A DNA stretch of 64,000 bases from Flavobacteriia bacterium (GCA_947450325.1 CANFUT010000016.1:1-64000); one strand, 5' to 3'. Counted from the first letter of the stretch, positions 9,579 through 19,550 are shown. Numbers and translations are program-made. The notes: a model not told the origin generated them from the sequence alone.

Positions 9579-10739
9579 CTATTTTACGCAGATTTTAGAA
9601 GCCAATCTTTGCGCATTTACGACCAATTCTTCGACTTTCTGTTCTCCATAGGTTAAAGTAACAGCCATGCGTCGAAATGGTCGTGTAAAAGGTTTGCCGA
9701 AAATTCTAAAATCACTGTTTGGTTCTAACGCTGCTGTTTCAATTCCTGAAAAAACAGGTTCGTTTACAGAAGTTTCTGTCGCCAAAACAACTGCACTTGC
9801 GCCATTTCTAAGCAATTGTATTTCTGGAATTGGAATTCCTAAAATCGCTCTTGCATGCAGTTCAAATTCATTGAAATTTTGCGTTCCAGCAAGCGTAACC
9901 ATTCCTGTATCGTGCGGACGAGGTGAAAGTTCGGAAAACACAGCTCCATCTTTCGTGATAAAAAACTCTACACCCCAAATTCCAGCGCCACCGAGTGCTT
10001 TGGTAACATCGCCAGCCATTTTTTGAGCTTCAGCCAAATGCAAAGGATTAATTGACATTGGTTGCCAACTTTCCTGATAATCACCGCGCTCTTGTCTGTG
10101 ACCAATTGGCGGACAAAAAAGCGTATGGCCATTTTTTTGTGTTACAGTCAATAAAGTAATTTCATAATCAAAATCGATGAAACCTTCTACAATAACTTCT
10201 TGCAAATCACCACGAGAACCTTCAAGTGCATATTTCCACGCTTTTTCAATGTCTTCCGCACTTTTGATCACTGATTGTCCTTTTCCAGAGCTTGACATCA
10301 AAGGTTTAACAACACAGGGAATTCCAGTAAATTCAACTGCTTTTGAAAGTTCTTCAAATGACGTAGCATATTTATATTTTGCAGTTTTTACACCAACTTC
10401 AATGGCAGCTAAGTCACGAATTGCTTTTCTATTCATCGTAAAATTTGCTGCTTTTGCACTTGGAACTACTTGAATACCTTGTTTTTCGTAGTCAAAAAAT
10501 CTTTCTGTTCGGATTGCTTCAATTTCAGGTACAATCAAATCTGGCTGATGTTTGGCAACAATGGCGTCCAGTGCATTTCCGTCCAGCATATCAATTACTT
10601 CAAAAGTATGCGCAACCTGCATGGCTGGTGCATTTTCATAACTATCAACAGCAATGACGTATTGACCCAATCTTTGTGCTGCAATGGCAAATTCTTTTCC
10701 TAATTCGCCTGAACCTAGTAGTAAGATTTTCTTTCTCAT
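9579..10739 (-). CDS. purT: Formate-dependent phosphoribosylglycinamide formyltransferase (GAR transformylase 2)
   Basis: The 386-aa length is close to the usual 390. The N-terminal nucleotide-binding fold shows [21 protein letters not shown]. The ATP-grasp core includes [15 protein letters not shown] and the metal/ATP-binding segment [31 protein letters not shown] split over two motifs. PurT makes formylglycinamide ribonucleotide from GAR, formate and ATP, a cytosolic step of purine synthesis. It is a single gene on the minus strand with ATG at 10739. A TAATTTTG (-7-like) box ends only 4 nt before the ATG, so transcription could be nearly leaderless. Confidence 0.95.
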   Translation of the reverse strand: MRKKILLLGSGELGKEFAIAAQRLGQYVIAVDSYENAPAMQVAHTFEVIDMLDGNALDAIVAKHQPDLIVPEIEAIRTERFFDYEKQGIQVVPSAKAANFTMNRKAIRDLAAIEVGVKTAKYKYATSFEELSKAVEFTGIPCVVKPLMSSSGKGQSVIKSAEDIEKAWKYALEGSRGDLQEVIVEGFIDFDYEITLLTVTQKNGHTLFCPPIGHRQERGDYQESWQPMSINPLHLAEAQKMAGDVTKALGGAGIWGVEFFITKDGAVFSELSPRPHDTGMVTLAGTQNFNEFELHARAILGIPIPEIQLLRNGASAVVLATETSVNEPVFSGIETAALEPNSDFRIFGKPFTRPFRRMAVTLTYGEQKVEELVVNAQRLASKICVK

Positions 10740-10917
10740 GGAACAAAATTAAATTATTTATTCAGATTATTGATTCTCAAGTTGACCTCATTTTCCAATT
10801 TTCTTGTAGCTTTAGCTTTCATTCAATTATTTTTGAATTTCTTTTGAAAAAACGTAACAAAAGCCAAAGGATTTCGGTTAAAATAACTTCAAAGGTATTA
10901 AGTCAGTAACAATTTCT

Positions 10918-10925
10918 TAACTTTG
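10918..10925 (+). promoter_or_regulatory. -7 box upstream of the VTC/DUF4956 pair
   Basis: TAACTTTG matches TAnnTTTG exactly and ends 12 nt before the ATG at 10938. No good TTTG is visible 17-23 nt upstream, so this is only half a promoter. Confidence 0.3.
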
Positions 10926-10937
10926 GTTTAACAATAG

Positions 10938-11696
10938 ATGGACAAAATAGCAACGTTAGTACAAAAATTTAACCCAATAACCCTTGAAGAAATGGACAGG
11001 GTTAAATTGATGAATCGCATCGATACTAAATTTGCTTTCAGTGTAAATCAATTGGTTGAACTTTTACCTTCTTTGTCAAATGATTACCGAATTCTAGAAG
11101 TAAAAGACACAAGAACACCTCATTACCAGAGTCTTTATTTTGATGATGTTGATTTTTCTTTCTTCAAAGCACACCACAATGGACGCACGAATCGGTTTAA
11201 AGTTCGAATCAGAAAATATGTTGAATCTGATTTGTTTTTCCTAGAATTGAAACACAAAATAAAAGGAAGAACTGATAAAAAAAGAATCAAAGCAACTGGT
11301 TTTTCAGATAATCTGGATGAACAACAAGTGACTTTTTTGAATCAATATTTGACCAAAGAGGCAGTTTTGAAAGCAAAATTGTGGAATTCGTTCAACAGAA
11401 TAACATTGGTAAATAATGTTGATGAAGAAAGACTAACGCTTGATTTTAATCTGCATTTTCATTGGCATGAAGAGCATCACAAATTTGAAAATTTGGTCAT
11501 TGCTGAATTGAAACAAAGTAAATTATCAAGAAATTCTCCGTTTTATCAATTGATGAAAACAAATTACATCAGACCGTATCGCTTGAGCAAATATTGTATT
11601 GGTGCGATTGAACTATACAATGAAAAGAATATTAAATACAATCGATTTAAAGAGAAATTATTAAAACTTAAATCCATAAATGCCCATGTTGCTTAA
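10938..11696 (+). CDS. VTC domain polyphosphate-polymerase-like protein
   Basis: The 252-aa protein matches the VTC domain. Recognisable elements are MNRIDTKFAF near residue 28, SLYFDDVDFSFF, the basic strand RFKVRIRKY, LELKHKIKGRTDKKRI, and the C-terminal LSKYCIGAIELY. In yeast Vtc4 these charged strands line a tunnel that polymerises ATP into polyphosphate. Bacterial homologues are annotated as polyphosphate polymerase-domain proteins, with function mostly untested. It overlaps the DUF4956 gene by 17 bp, so the pair is translationally coupled. There is no signal peptide; it is probably cytoplasmic or membrane-associated through its partner. Confidence 0.85.
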   Translation: MDKIATLVQKFNPITLEEMDRVKLMNRIDTKFAFSVNQLVELLPSLSNDYRILEVKDTRTPHYQSLYFDDVDFSFFKAHHNGRTNRFKVRIRKYVESDLFFLELKHKIKGRTDKKRIKATGFSDNLDEQQVTFLNQYLTKEAVLKAKLWNSFNRITLVNNVDEERLTLDFNLHFHWHEEHHKFENLVIAELKQSKLSRNSPFYQLMKTNYIRPYRLSKYCIGAIELYNEKNIKYNRFKEKLLKLKSINAHVA

Positions 11697-12381
11697 TTTA
11701 TTTTTCAATTTAAAGACTTCTATTGAACCTACACAATTGTTAGAATTTGAATGGTTTAACAATGATTTCTACTCCTTGATTTTTCGTTTGGGAGTGAATT
11801 TAGTTTCAATGACCATCTTGATTCGTTTGCTTTATTATCCAAAGACGAAGCGCAAAGATTATTTGTTTACCTATTATTTAATTGGGACAATTACTTTTTT
11901 GATCTGTTTTGGACTGAAAAAATTGGACATTGATACTGGTATGGGACTTGGCTTATTTGCCATTTTTGGAATTCTTCGCTACCGAACTGATGCGATTGAA
12001 ATCAAGGAAATGACGTATTTATTTATGATTATCGGGATCAGCGTCATCAACTCATTGGCATCCAATAAAATCAGTATTGCTGAAATGGCTTTGATGAATT
12101 TCACGTTGATAGGAATCACTTTTGGATTAGAATATTTGTGGTTATTGAAACATGAAACTAGAAAGACAATTATATACGAGCGAATTGATTTGATCAAACC
12201 AGAACATCACGAAGTGATGAAAGCAGATTTAGAATTGAGAACAGGATTAAAAATCAACCGTTTTGACGTTGGCAAAATTGATTTTTTACGAGATGTTGCG
12301 CAAGTGATGATATTCTATTACGATTCAGATCAATCTTTGTCTGACTATAACGACCACTCGGAAACAGGGGAAGTTAGTTGA
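11680..12381 (+). CDS. DUF4956 domain-containing membrane protein
   Basis: The 233-aa protein has about four transmembrane helices (residues about 30-50, 62-80, 85-105 and 112-150). The conserved DUF4956 core is GMGLGLFAIFGILRYRTDAIEIKEMTYLF, seen as two joined motifs. A soluble C-terminal tail ends in DFLRDVAQVMIFYYDSD. DUF4956 is a frequent partner of VTC-domain genes, and here it follows one with a 17-bp overlap. It could be the membrane anchor or channel for the polymerase product (inference). The stop overlaps the stop of the convergent beta-barrel gene by 8 bp. Confidence 0.85.
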   Translation: MPMLLNLFFNLKTSIEPTQLLEFEWFNNDFYSLIFRLGVNLVSMTILIRLLYYPKTKRKDYLFTYYLIGTITFLICFGLKKLDIDTGMGLGLFAIFGILRYRTDAIEIKEMTYLFMIIGISVINSLASNKISIAEMALMNFTLIGITFGLEYLWLLKHETRKTIIYERIDLIKPEHHEVMKADLELRTGLKINRFDVGKIDFLRDVAQVMIFYYDSDQSLSDYNDHSETGEVS

Positions 12382-13144
12382 TTCCAAAAGAAAATCCTGC
12401 TTGGATACCGTAAAACAATCCTTTGTGAATATACGGTGATTGTTTTTGAAATGAATTGTTTAATTGCATTCTGATTTCAGGAAGTAAATAGAACGCAACT
12501 TTTGGTTTAATTTGCCATGAAACACCAACATTGGCAATGGCAGCAATGGTGAAGAAATTTATCTGTTTGTTGTCTTTAATGTTCGAATTGCTTCCAACAT
12601 TCAAAGAATTAGTCCAATTGATCTTTTGATTGTAACTCATAAATAATTGTGGTTGAACACCAAGTCCAGCGATAAATTTTACTTTTCCTGCTGTGATATA
12701 TTGTAATTTGATTGGGATTGCAAAATAAGTGTAATTAGTTGTGTATGAATAACTAGAATCATTCACTGCGCTTTTAAAATCATAAGATTCACCATTTTTT
12801 GCCAAGGAAGCACCAAAATCAATCCACCAATTTCGTTTGATTTGATTTCTAAATCCGATTGTAGCTCCGCCCGTGAAAATGGATTTCTCATTTGCTCTTT
12901 CTCCCAGTGGTTTTCCGAATAAACCTTCGTTTTCATTTAAGATTCGACTGCCTAATCCAAAACTCCCTCCGACGTAAAATGCTGAAGTAGGAATTTTTTG
13001 CACGACAAGCATTTCCTTATTTTTCGACTTTTTAATTTTTTTCTCAGGAGAACCAGTTGTTTTTCCAGTCTCGATTTGACCAAAAACCGTAGAAGAAATA
13101 AAGATTATTAACAATTGTAGTCTGAATGTTTGAAAGAAATCCAT
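12374..13144 (-). CDS. Outer-membrane beta-barrel protein (PorT-like)
   Basis: With ATG at 13144 the protein is 256 aa and begins with a signal peptide (MDFFQTFRLQLLIIFISS, cleavage after FGQ). A longer TTG-started frame would only add a non-hydrophobic stretch. A Lys-rich linker (KKIKKSKNKEM) precedes a series of amphipathic beta-strands with aromatic girdles and Gly turns (YVGGSFGLGSR, YFAIPIKLQYITAG, FIAGLGVQPQLFMSY, VGVSWQIKPKVAFYLLPEIR), ending in GIQAGFSFGIN, as usual for 8-10-strand Bacteroidota outer-membrane proteins. Ligand and role are unknown. It is divergent from the AsmA gene. Confidence 0.75.
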   Translation of the reverse strand: MDFFQTFRLQLLIIFISSTVFGQIETGKTTGSPEKKIKKSKNKEMLVVQKIPTSAFYVGGSFGLGSRILNENEGLFGKPLGERANEKSIFTGGATIGFRNQIKRNWWIDFGASLAKNGESYDFKSAVNDSSYSYTTNYTYFAIPIKLQYITAGKVKFIAGLGVQPQLFMSYNQKINWTNSLNVGSNSNIKDNKQINFFTIAAIANVGVSWQIKPKVAFYLLPEIRMQLNNSFQKQSPYIHKGLFYGIQAGFSFGIN

Positions 13145-13234
13145 TAATTTAGCGTTTACTTTGAAAATGTGCTTTGAAACCTTTGTTTCAATCAATACAA
13201 ATATCGAGAAAATTCAACTTGTAATTCATAAAAG

Positions 13235-16105
13235 ATGGCTAAAAAAGAGAAAAAGAAGAAAAGTTTGTTCCGTAGAATTTTGAAATGGACAGGAATCACA
13301 TTTTTATTACTAATCATCGCTTTGATTTTAATTCCAATCTTTTTCAAGGATGAATTGAAAGAATTGGCATTAAAAGAAGTAAATAAAATGCTGCTTGCTG
13401 ACGTGGCAATCAAAGATTTTGATTTAACTTTTATTAGTACTTTTCCTCACATGACGGCTCAATTTGAAGGCGTAACAGTAACAGGTAGAAATGAATTCAA
13501 GGGTGTAAAATTGGTTGATATCAAACAATTGGACGCACATGTTGATTTCTGGAGTGTTGTAGGCGGCGATCAAGTTGAAATCAAAGGAATTACTTTGGAA
13601 GAGCCTAAATTTGATGTTCGTGTATTAAACAATGACAAAGCCAATTACGACATTATGAAACCAGATTCTTTGCAAACTCCTGAAGATAAAGAACCTTCTA
13701 GTTTCAAACTTTCTTTACAGGAATACGCTATCAATAATGCTTACATCAAATATGACGATCAAGCTGGAGATATGTTTGCTGAATTGAAAAACATGACCCA
13801 CACTGGGGAGGGTGATTTAACAGCAGATGTGATTGATTTCAATACAAATACAACCATGGACGCCATGACATTTAACATGGATGGATTGACTTATTTGAGT
13901 AAAGTAAAAACCAATTTGGTTGCTAATCTTTTGATGGAATTCAAAGAAAATTCATCCAAAATTACGTTGAAAGAAAACACACTTGAACTGAACGCTTTGA
14001 AATTATCTGTGGATGGGTTTTATGAAATGTTGGACAAAAAAGACAACATGGATTTGAAGTTAAACGCTTCCAAAGCAACATTTAAAGATTTCTTGTCCTT
14101 AATTCCTGCATTTTATCAGTCAGGTTATGAAAACATCGAGACGCAAGGAAATTTAGCTTTGAAAGCCCAAGTGAAGGGAATCATGGACGATAAAAATCTG
14201 CCAGGATGGGATGTTGGAATAAGCGTTGACAACGCTTCTATCAAATATCCAAGTTTGCCGCAAAAAATCACCAAAATTGCAATCAATGCAGGTTCAAAAT
14301 TTGCCGGAGGTTCTAACTTGGATAAAATGACGGTTGATGTATCAAAATTTCATGCAGAATTTGCCGGAAATAAAATTGACGCAAACTTAAAAATGTTGAG
14401 TCCAATGGTTGATCCATTTATTGATTCAAAAATCCTTGCCAAAGTAAATTTAGCAACACTTGGTCAAGTGATTCCTTTAGCCAAAGGAGAATCTTACACT
14501 GGAAAACTAGATGCAGATGTTCAGTTGAAAGGAAAAGTCAGCGCATTGGAAAACAAAAGATACCAAGATTTTGATGCAAATGGAACGTTGAAATTGGTCG
14601 AAATGCTATACAAATCGGCTGATTTACCAGATGCAGTAAGCATCAAATCGATGGTTTTTAGATTTTCTCCTCAAAATTTAGCCTTAGAAAGTCTGGACGC
14701 CAAAATGGGTAGAAGTGATTTCAAAGTAAATGGAACAATCGACAATTATTTGGGATATTTCTTCAGTAACGATTTATTGAAAGGGAATTTTAATTTCAAC
14801 AGTAATTATTTGGATTTAGACCAATTGGCAGGAACTTCAAGTACTACGTCATCTACTGAAACAACCACGACAGCTGCAAGCGAAGAAGTGTTGCTTATTC
14901 CAGAGAATGTAGATTTCAATTTGAACACCAACATCAATACATTGCGCTACAACAAAATGGATATCAAAAACGTGAAAGGTTCTGTCGGAATGAAGGAAGA
15001 AGTTGCGAGTTTGAATAACTTGACCATGAATACGATGGGTGGAACAGTTGGTTTAAAAGGTAGTTATGATACCAAGGACCATTTAAAACCTAAAATCGAT
15101 TTTGGATATAATTTGAAAGAATTAGATATTAATCAATTGGCTAATAATTTTGTGACTATTGAAAAATTAGCACCAATTGCTAAATATGCGCAAGGAAAAA
15201 TCACTTCGACATTCAATATGAATTCGTTTTTGACACCATCGTTTGAACCAATTTATGCTACATTGACTGGTGCTGGTGATTTATTCACCAATTCAGTAAC
15301 TATTTCTGGATTTGAACCATTGAAAAAAATCAGTTCTGAATTGAAAATGGAGAAATTAGCTACGCAAACATTGAAAAATTTGAGCACAAAATTCAAGTTT
15401 GCAGATGGTAAAGTTTCATTAACACCGTTTAATGTGAAATTTGGAAACATCATGACCAATGTAAGTGGAAGTTCATCTATTGAGCAAGACATCGATTATG
15501 TGTTGAAAATGAATGTTCCAAAAGAAGAAATTCCTGCAAGCATGATTAAATTGGTGGAAAGTGGAATTCAAAAAGTAAATGGAATTACACCAAAAATTCA
15601 AGTGAAAGAATTGCCTGCCTTCATCCCTGTGAATGTGAAAGTAATCGGGAAAATGAAGGATCCAAAAGTAACGACTGATTTAAAAGAGCAAATCATGAAG
15701 CTTTCAGGTAACATGAAGGAAACTGTTAAGGAAGCTGTGAAAGATGCAATCAACAAAGGAAAAGATACTGTAAAAGCGATTGTGACAAATAATGTAAATG
15801 AAGTCAAAGAGGATTTGAATAAAAAGAAACAGGAAATCTTGGAGGATGGTCAACGACAAGCAGACAAATTGAAAGCGGAAGGCAAAAGAGCTGCTGCGCA
15901 AATCAGAGAAGAAGGAGCTAAAGGTGCTCAAAAACTGACGGATGAAGCAGGTAGCAATCCTTTGAAGAAAAAAGCTGCTGAAGTTGCTGGAAAGAGAATC
16001 ATCAAGGAAGCTGATGAGAAAGCGAATAAAGTGGAAGCTGAAGCCAATGCAAAAGCAGACGGAGTGATGGCGAAAGCGCGCGAGAAGGCTGATCAAGTAA
16101 AATAA
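13235..16105 (+). CDS. AsmA-family protein with coiled-coil C-terminal tail
   Basis: The 956-aa protein opens with a Lys-rich cytoplasmic stub and one transmembrane helix (residues 17-37). The AsmA N-terminal motif follows (LTFISTFPHMTAQFEGVTV, near residue 60). The long periplasmic body is beta-rich, with repeating layers (for example LALKAQVKG, VDFNLNTNINTLRY) typical of AsmA/TamB-like bridge proteins thought to move lipids or assist outer-membrane assembly. The last 110 residues are rich in Lys, Ala, Glu and Asp with helical periodicity. The gene stands alone between a divergent beta-barrel gene and a convergent helicase. Confidence 0.88.
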   Translation: MAKKEKKKKSLFRRILKWTGITFLLLIIALILIPIFFKDELKELALKEVNKMLLADVAIKDFDLTFISTFPHMTAQFEGVTVTGRNEFKGVKLVDIKQLDAHVDFWSVVGGDQVEIKGITLEEPKFDVRVLNNDKANYDIMKPDSLQTPEDKEPSSFKLSLQEYAINNAYIKYDDQAGDMFAELKNMTHTGEGDLTADVIDFNTNTTMDAMTFNMDGLTYLSKVKTNLVANLLMEFKENSSKITLKENTLELNALKLSVDGFYEMLDKKDNMDLKLNASKATFKDFLSLIPAFYQSGYENIETQGNLALKAQVKGIMDDKNLPGWDVGISVDNASIKYPSLPQKITKIAINAGSKFAGGSNLDKMTVDVSKFHAEFAGNKIDANLKMLSPMVDPFIDSKILAKVNLATLGQVIPLAKGESYTGKLDADVQLKGKVSALENKRYQDFDANGTLKLVEMLYKSADLPDAVSIKSMVFRFSPQNLALESLDAKMGRSDFKVNGTIDNYLGYFFSNDLLKGNFNFNSNYLDLDQLAGTSSTTSSTETTTTAASEEVLLIPENVDFNLNTNINTLRYNKMDIKNVKGSVGMKEEVASLNNLTMNTMGGTVGLKGSYDTKDHLKPKIDFGYNLKELDINQLANNFVTIEKLAPIAKYAQGKITSTFNMNSFLTPSFEPIYATLTGAGDLFTNSVTISGFEPLKKISSELKMEKLATQTLKNLSTKFKFADGKVSLTPFNVKFGNIMTNVSGSSSIEQDIDYVLKMNVPKEEIPASMIKLVESGIQKVNGITPKIQVKELPAFIPVNVKVIGKMKDPKVTTDLKEQIMKLSGNMKETVKEAVKDAINKGKDTVKAIVTNNVNEVKEDLNKKKQEILEDGQRQADKLKAEGKRAAAQIREEGAKGAQKLTDEAGSNPLKKKAAEVAGKRIIKEADEKANKVEAEANAKADGVMAKAREKADQVK

Positions 16106-16120
16106 TTAAATCATTTTTGG

Positions 16121-16153
16121 AAAGTTCCGGTTATTGTATAATCGGAACTTTTT
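16121..16153. terminator. Bidirectional terminator between AsmA and helicase genes
   Basis: AAAGTTCCGGTTAT (16121-16134) and ATAATCGGAACTTT (16138-16151) pair over 14 bp with one G-T mismatch and a 3-nt loop. T-rich flanks lie on both sides. It lies between two convergent genes. Confidence 0.8.
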
Positions 16154-16156
16154 CAT

Positions 16157-19100
16157 TTAAAATTGATACGAAATTTGCCAACCTCTTTGTGAAAGCACAT
16201 CATGCAAGGTAATCAGTTCTCTAGCATCATCAATTTTATCTGTGATTTTTGAAATCGACAAGTTTTGGTTTTTTTCAATTTTTACATTTAAATCAAAAGG
16301 GAAAACTAATTCTTCATTCCTGTTTTCTTCTTCCAATTTAATCAATAGATATCTCAGTAAATTTACCGATTCATTTGTGCTCAATTCGAGCTCATTAGAC
16401 TTAATTGAGCTAAAAAAGTGAATTGCCTTTTTCGATCTCGTTAGCAGTACATTTAATCTTTTGGAGCCGTTTTTTTGATTTAAAGGACCGAATCTTTTGT
16501 GGAATTCGCCCAATTCATTTTTAGCATAACCTAGACTGATGATTAAGATATCACATTCATCACCTTGAATTTGTTCTAACGCTCTAAAAAAGCCTTTTCC
16601 TTGCTCGACTTTTTGGGAAAACTTTTGCTTTGTCGAGGGCGACAGTTTCCTCCAAATACAATCAATTTGTTGTTCAGAGAATGCTACAATTCCTAAAGAA
16701 TCATTTTGATCAATTAGTTTTTCAATCAGTTTTGCTACTGCTTTTGCTTCTTCGATATTTTGTCGTTCAATAAAACGTCCATTTTCTACGAAATGTAGAT
16801 TCAGAGGATGCTTGTTTTCAGCCGAGGATGGAAATGCAATAAGTTCATTTTGATAGAAGTATCTATTTGAAAATGAAATCAATTCAGGATGATTACTGCG
16901 GTAATGGTGTTTTAAAGTTGTTTTTGCATAGTAGTAATTGGCTTGGTGAAGTAAATCTACGCTTGAAACTGATCCTGAAAAATAACTGCTCGGCGACATT
17001 TGATGTTCATCGCCAGCAACAATCGCTCTTTTAGCTCTTTGTAAAGAGCCCAATGCATTTGAAAGTGGAATTTGACTTGCTTCATCAAAAATAACCCAGT
17101 CGAAAAGGGATGCTTCCATCGGAAAAGTTACAGCGACTTGCGTTGGTGTACTCAACCAAATCGGAGTTAAAATTTCGATCCAAATTCTGGCTTCGCTATT
17201 TAATAATTCCCGAATCGTTTTATGTTGTTTGGTTTTAGCAAATTCTTTAACCAAAATCGATTTTCCAATTTTTAGATTGGCTTTAAATATTTTTTCATCG
17301 CCCTTGAGTTTACCGCTTGGAGTTCTGAGAATTGCATTTAATCGTTGAAATTTTTCTGTTTGTTGATGAAAAATTTGCTTCCCGAAAAGGAACATCTCCT
17401 CATTTTCCGATTTAATGATATTTTCAATTTTTGAAAACATTGTTTGACCGTCAAATTTTGCTAATTCAGGCCATTGAGACTCGAAATTTACCCAATGACT
17501 TTTAAGCACTATTCTCGCGATTTCAAGCGGTGATTTTGATGTTCTAATTAAGTTGTATAATTCTGTATTAAAGTGTATTATTATATTTTTTTCCCGAATA
17601 ATTTCTACCGCTGATTTTTCTAATTCAATTAAATCTTTAAGCGTCAATTTATCTAAATCGTAATCAATTAAGTTTTTTAATTTTTGGAGTAAATTGCTCA
17701 ATTCCTTTGAAAGCAAAATGGCCTCTTTTCTAATTATGGAATTGATAGAAAAAGCTTGGTTAATTTCGTTTAATTTTTCATTTTCTAGTTGTGTTACGAT
17801 GTAACTTATACTTTCAATTTCTATTGAAGGTCTTTCAATCCCAAGCTTAAGAAATTCTTGTTCCAAAATTTGCAGTTCTTGAGAGATGGATAAATATTTT
17901 TGCCAATTCTCGACCGCTATTTCTGGTATTATTTCTTTATTTTGAAGGTGAATGTTGATTTGTTTTTCAGCTTTTCTTTTGATCCACCAGTTACTTGATA
18001 ATTGTATTTTCCATGATTCAACTTGCGTCAAATTGGGTTTGATTTTCCAATTATTTTCTTCTGACTTGATTAAGTTAAGTTCGGATTCTTTCGAAATACA
18101 CTTGATTTTCAGTTTTTTAAACTTATTTTTTTCTTTTTTTGTTGAGAATAACGAGGCATATTTTTTATAAAGTTCATTTTCTAGAATTTGAAATCTCGGT
18201 ATTTGCTTAATGATTTGAACTAATTCTGCAACAGTATTAATTTCAAACTTCTTAGAAAATTTTTCAAATTCTTCCTTCAAATTCTTGATATCTTGGTCAA
18301 GTTGAAAATTATCTTTCAGTGCATTTTGACTTAGAAATTTTATTTTGTCAAATCCACCCCAAGATGCATAAAGTTTTTCAATCTCTGATTTTTGTTCTAA
18401 CCAAGTTTTGATACTCGGGACTGCAGATGAATAGGTAATATCTTTTAAATCAATATCTTTTAAAAGCTTTTTGAATTCTTCTAAACTTACTCCTCCAATT
18501 AGATTTTTGGAAAGCATCTTGTCGAGCGTTAATTGGAACTGCGACAGAAGTTGTTCAGAGAGCTTTAAATTTTTTGCTGGCTTTTCGGCTTTAAGTTCTA
18601 ATTTATCCCAAGTATTTTTTAATTTTTGAATAAAATCATGTGATTTTATTTGGCCTTGGGAAATAAATGTAAAATCATCTAACTGGTATTGATTTAGTTT
18701 TTTGACTAATACTTCGAGCGCCGCTTTTTTCTCAGAAACAACCAAATTCATTTTTCCTTCGAAGAGCAGTTTTGCCAATAGATTAGTCAATACTTGCGAT
18801 TTTCCAGTACCCGGGGGACCTTGAATCACCAAATTCCCAGTTTTGATTTTTTCAAACACCAACAATTGATCTTTATCAATCGAAACCAAATTGAAATTGG
18901 TTAATGGTTTGATATCAGTTTCATTGTTGAATTCTTCACCTAATATTTCTTTCACCAAGTGATTTTGTTCTTGATTTTGAAGTGCTTCTAAGTCCTTGAC
19001 AATTTGATAGCGATGATGGTGAAAATTGCCAATAATTTTGAAATTTTCTATAGTTACTTCAAATTTATTGGTGTTTAAAAATTCATGCAATGAGATCAAG

Positions 19101-19540
19101 TTTTCGTCCATATCCAAATCGTCGCTAGATTCCCATTCGAGGCCATAACTTCGTTGTATTTCATTGATGATAAATGGATTGAACAGAAAGTTTTCAAAGT
19201 CTGGCTTGAAAGCAATCGTTTGACTTACTTTATTGATTTTAAACGAAAGCGGGATTAAGATCAATGGTGAAACTACTTGTTTTCCTTTGTAATTCCAGTT
19301 TAAACCATTGTATGCGATGCATAGTGAATCTGTATCAGAAATTCGTTTGTTTTGAATCGCTATTTTGATGATTTGACTCAGAGATTTTTCAACAGGAAAT
19401 TCGCAAGATTCACTTAGTTTTGTTTTAATTTGAAAAAATTCTTTTTTAGAAAAATCAACATTTACCAATATGTCAGAGGATTGTATTTCTGTCAAATCGA
19501 AGATAAATTCTTCCAAAAGATATTTTTGTTCCTTCTTCAA
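16157..19540 (-). CDS. Large superfamily 1 (DNA2/UPF1-like) helicase or ATPase
   Basis: The 1127-aa protein has Walker A GPPGTGKSQV at residues 241-250 and, after a long helical insertion (about 300-740, coiled-coil-like and Lys/Glu/Leu-rich), motif II VIFDEASQIPLSNALGSL and motif III AIVAGDEHQMSPSSYF. Late motifs are KHHYRSNHPELISFSNRYFY, QGDECDILIISLGYA and NVLLTRSKKAIHFF. This is the layout of SF1B helicases with a 1A-1B insertion. No nuclease domain is visible at the C-terminus. The only usable start is TTG at 19540, because an in-frame stop lies just upstream and the next Met is far inside. It follows the oxidoreductase gene by 10 bp. A role in DNA repair or defence is possible but unproven. 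Confidence 0.75.
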   Translation of the reverse strand: MKKEQKYLLEEFIFDLTEIQSSDILVNVDFSKKEFFQIKTKLSESCEFPVEKSLSQIIKIAIQNKRISDTDSLCIAYNGLNWNYKGKQVVSPLILIPLSFKINKVSQTIAFKPDFENFLFNPFIINEIQRSYGLEWESSDDLDMDENLISLHEFLNTNKFEVTIENFKIIGNFHHHRYQIVKDLEALQNQEQNHLVKEILGEEFNNETDIKPLTNFNLVSIDKDQLLVFEKIKTGNLVIQGPPGTGKSQVLTNLLAKLLFEGKMNLVVSEKKAALEVLVKKLNQYQLDDFTFISQGQIKSHDFIQKLKNTWDKLELKAEKPAKNLKLSEQLLSQFQLTLDKMLSKNLIGGVSLEEFKKLLKDIDLKDITYSSAVPSIKTWLEQKSEIEKLYASWGGFDKIKFLSQNALKDNFQLDQDIKNLKEEFEKFSKKFEINTVAELVQIIKQIPRFQILENELYKKYASLFSTKKEKNKFKKLKIKCISKESELNLIKSEENNWKIKPNLTQVESWKIQLSSNWWIKRKAEKQINIHLQNKEIIPEIAVENWQKYLSISQELQILEQEFLKLGIERPSIEIESISYIVTQLENEKLNEINQAFSINSIIRKEAILLSKELSNLLQKLKNLIDYDLDKLTLKDLIELEKSAVEIIREKNIIIHFNTELYNLIRTSKSPLEIARIVLKSHWVNFESQWPELAKFDGQTMFSKIENIIKSENEEMFLFGKQIFHQQTEKFQRLNAILRTPSGKLKGDEKIFKANLKIGKSILVKEFAKTKQHKTIRELLNSEARIWIEILTPIWLSTPTQVAVTFPMEASLFDWVIFDEASQIPLSNALGSLQRAKRAIVAGDEHQMSPSSYFSGSVSSVDLLHQANYYYAKTTLKHHYRSNHPELISFSNRYFYQNELIAFPSSAENKHPLNLHFVENGRFIERQNIEEAKAVAKLIEKLIDQNDSLGIVAFSEQQIDCIWRKLSPSTKQKFSQKVEQGKGFFRALEQIQGDECDILIISLGYAKNELGEFHKRFGPLNQKNGSKRLNVLLTRSKKAIHFFSSIKSNELELSTNESVNLLRYLLIKLEEENRNEELVFPFDLNVKIEKNQNLSISKITDKIDDARELITLHDVLSQRGWQISYQF

Positions 19541-19550
19541 ATTTTAAAAA

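Noticed and set aside
13173-13190. Small hairpin TTGAAAC/GTTTCAA between the beta-barrel and AsmA genes
   Set aside because: Seven AT-rich base pairs in a divergent promoter region; too weak to call an operator or terminator.
16157-19540. Defence island around the SF1 helicase
   Set aside because: Neighbours are rsmI, an oxidoreductase and AsmA, all housekeeping; no nuclease or other defence gene is nearby.
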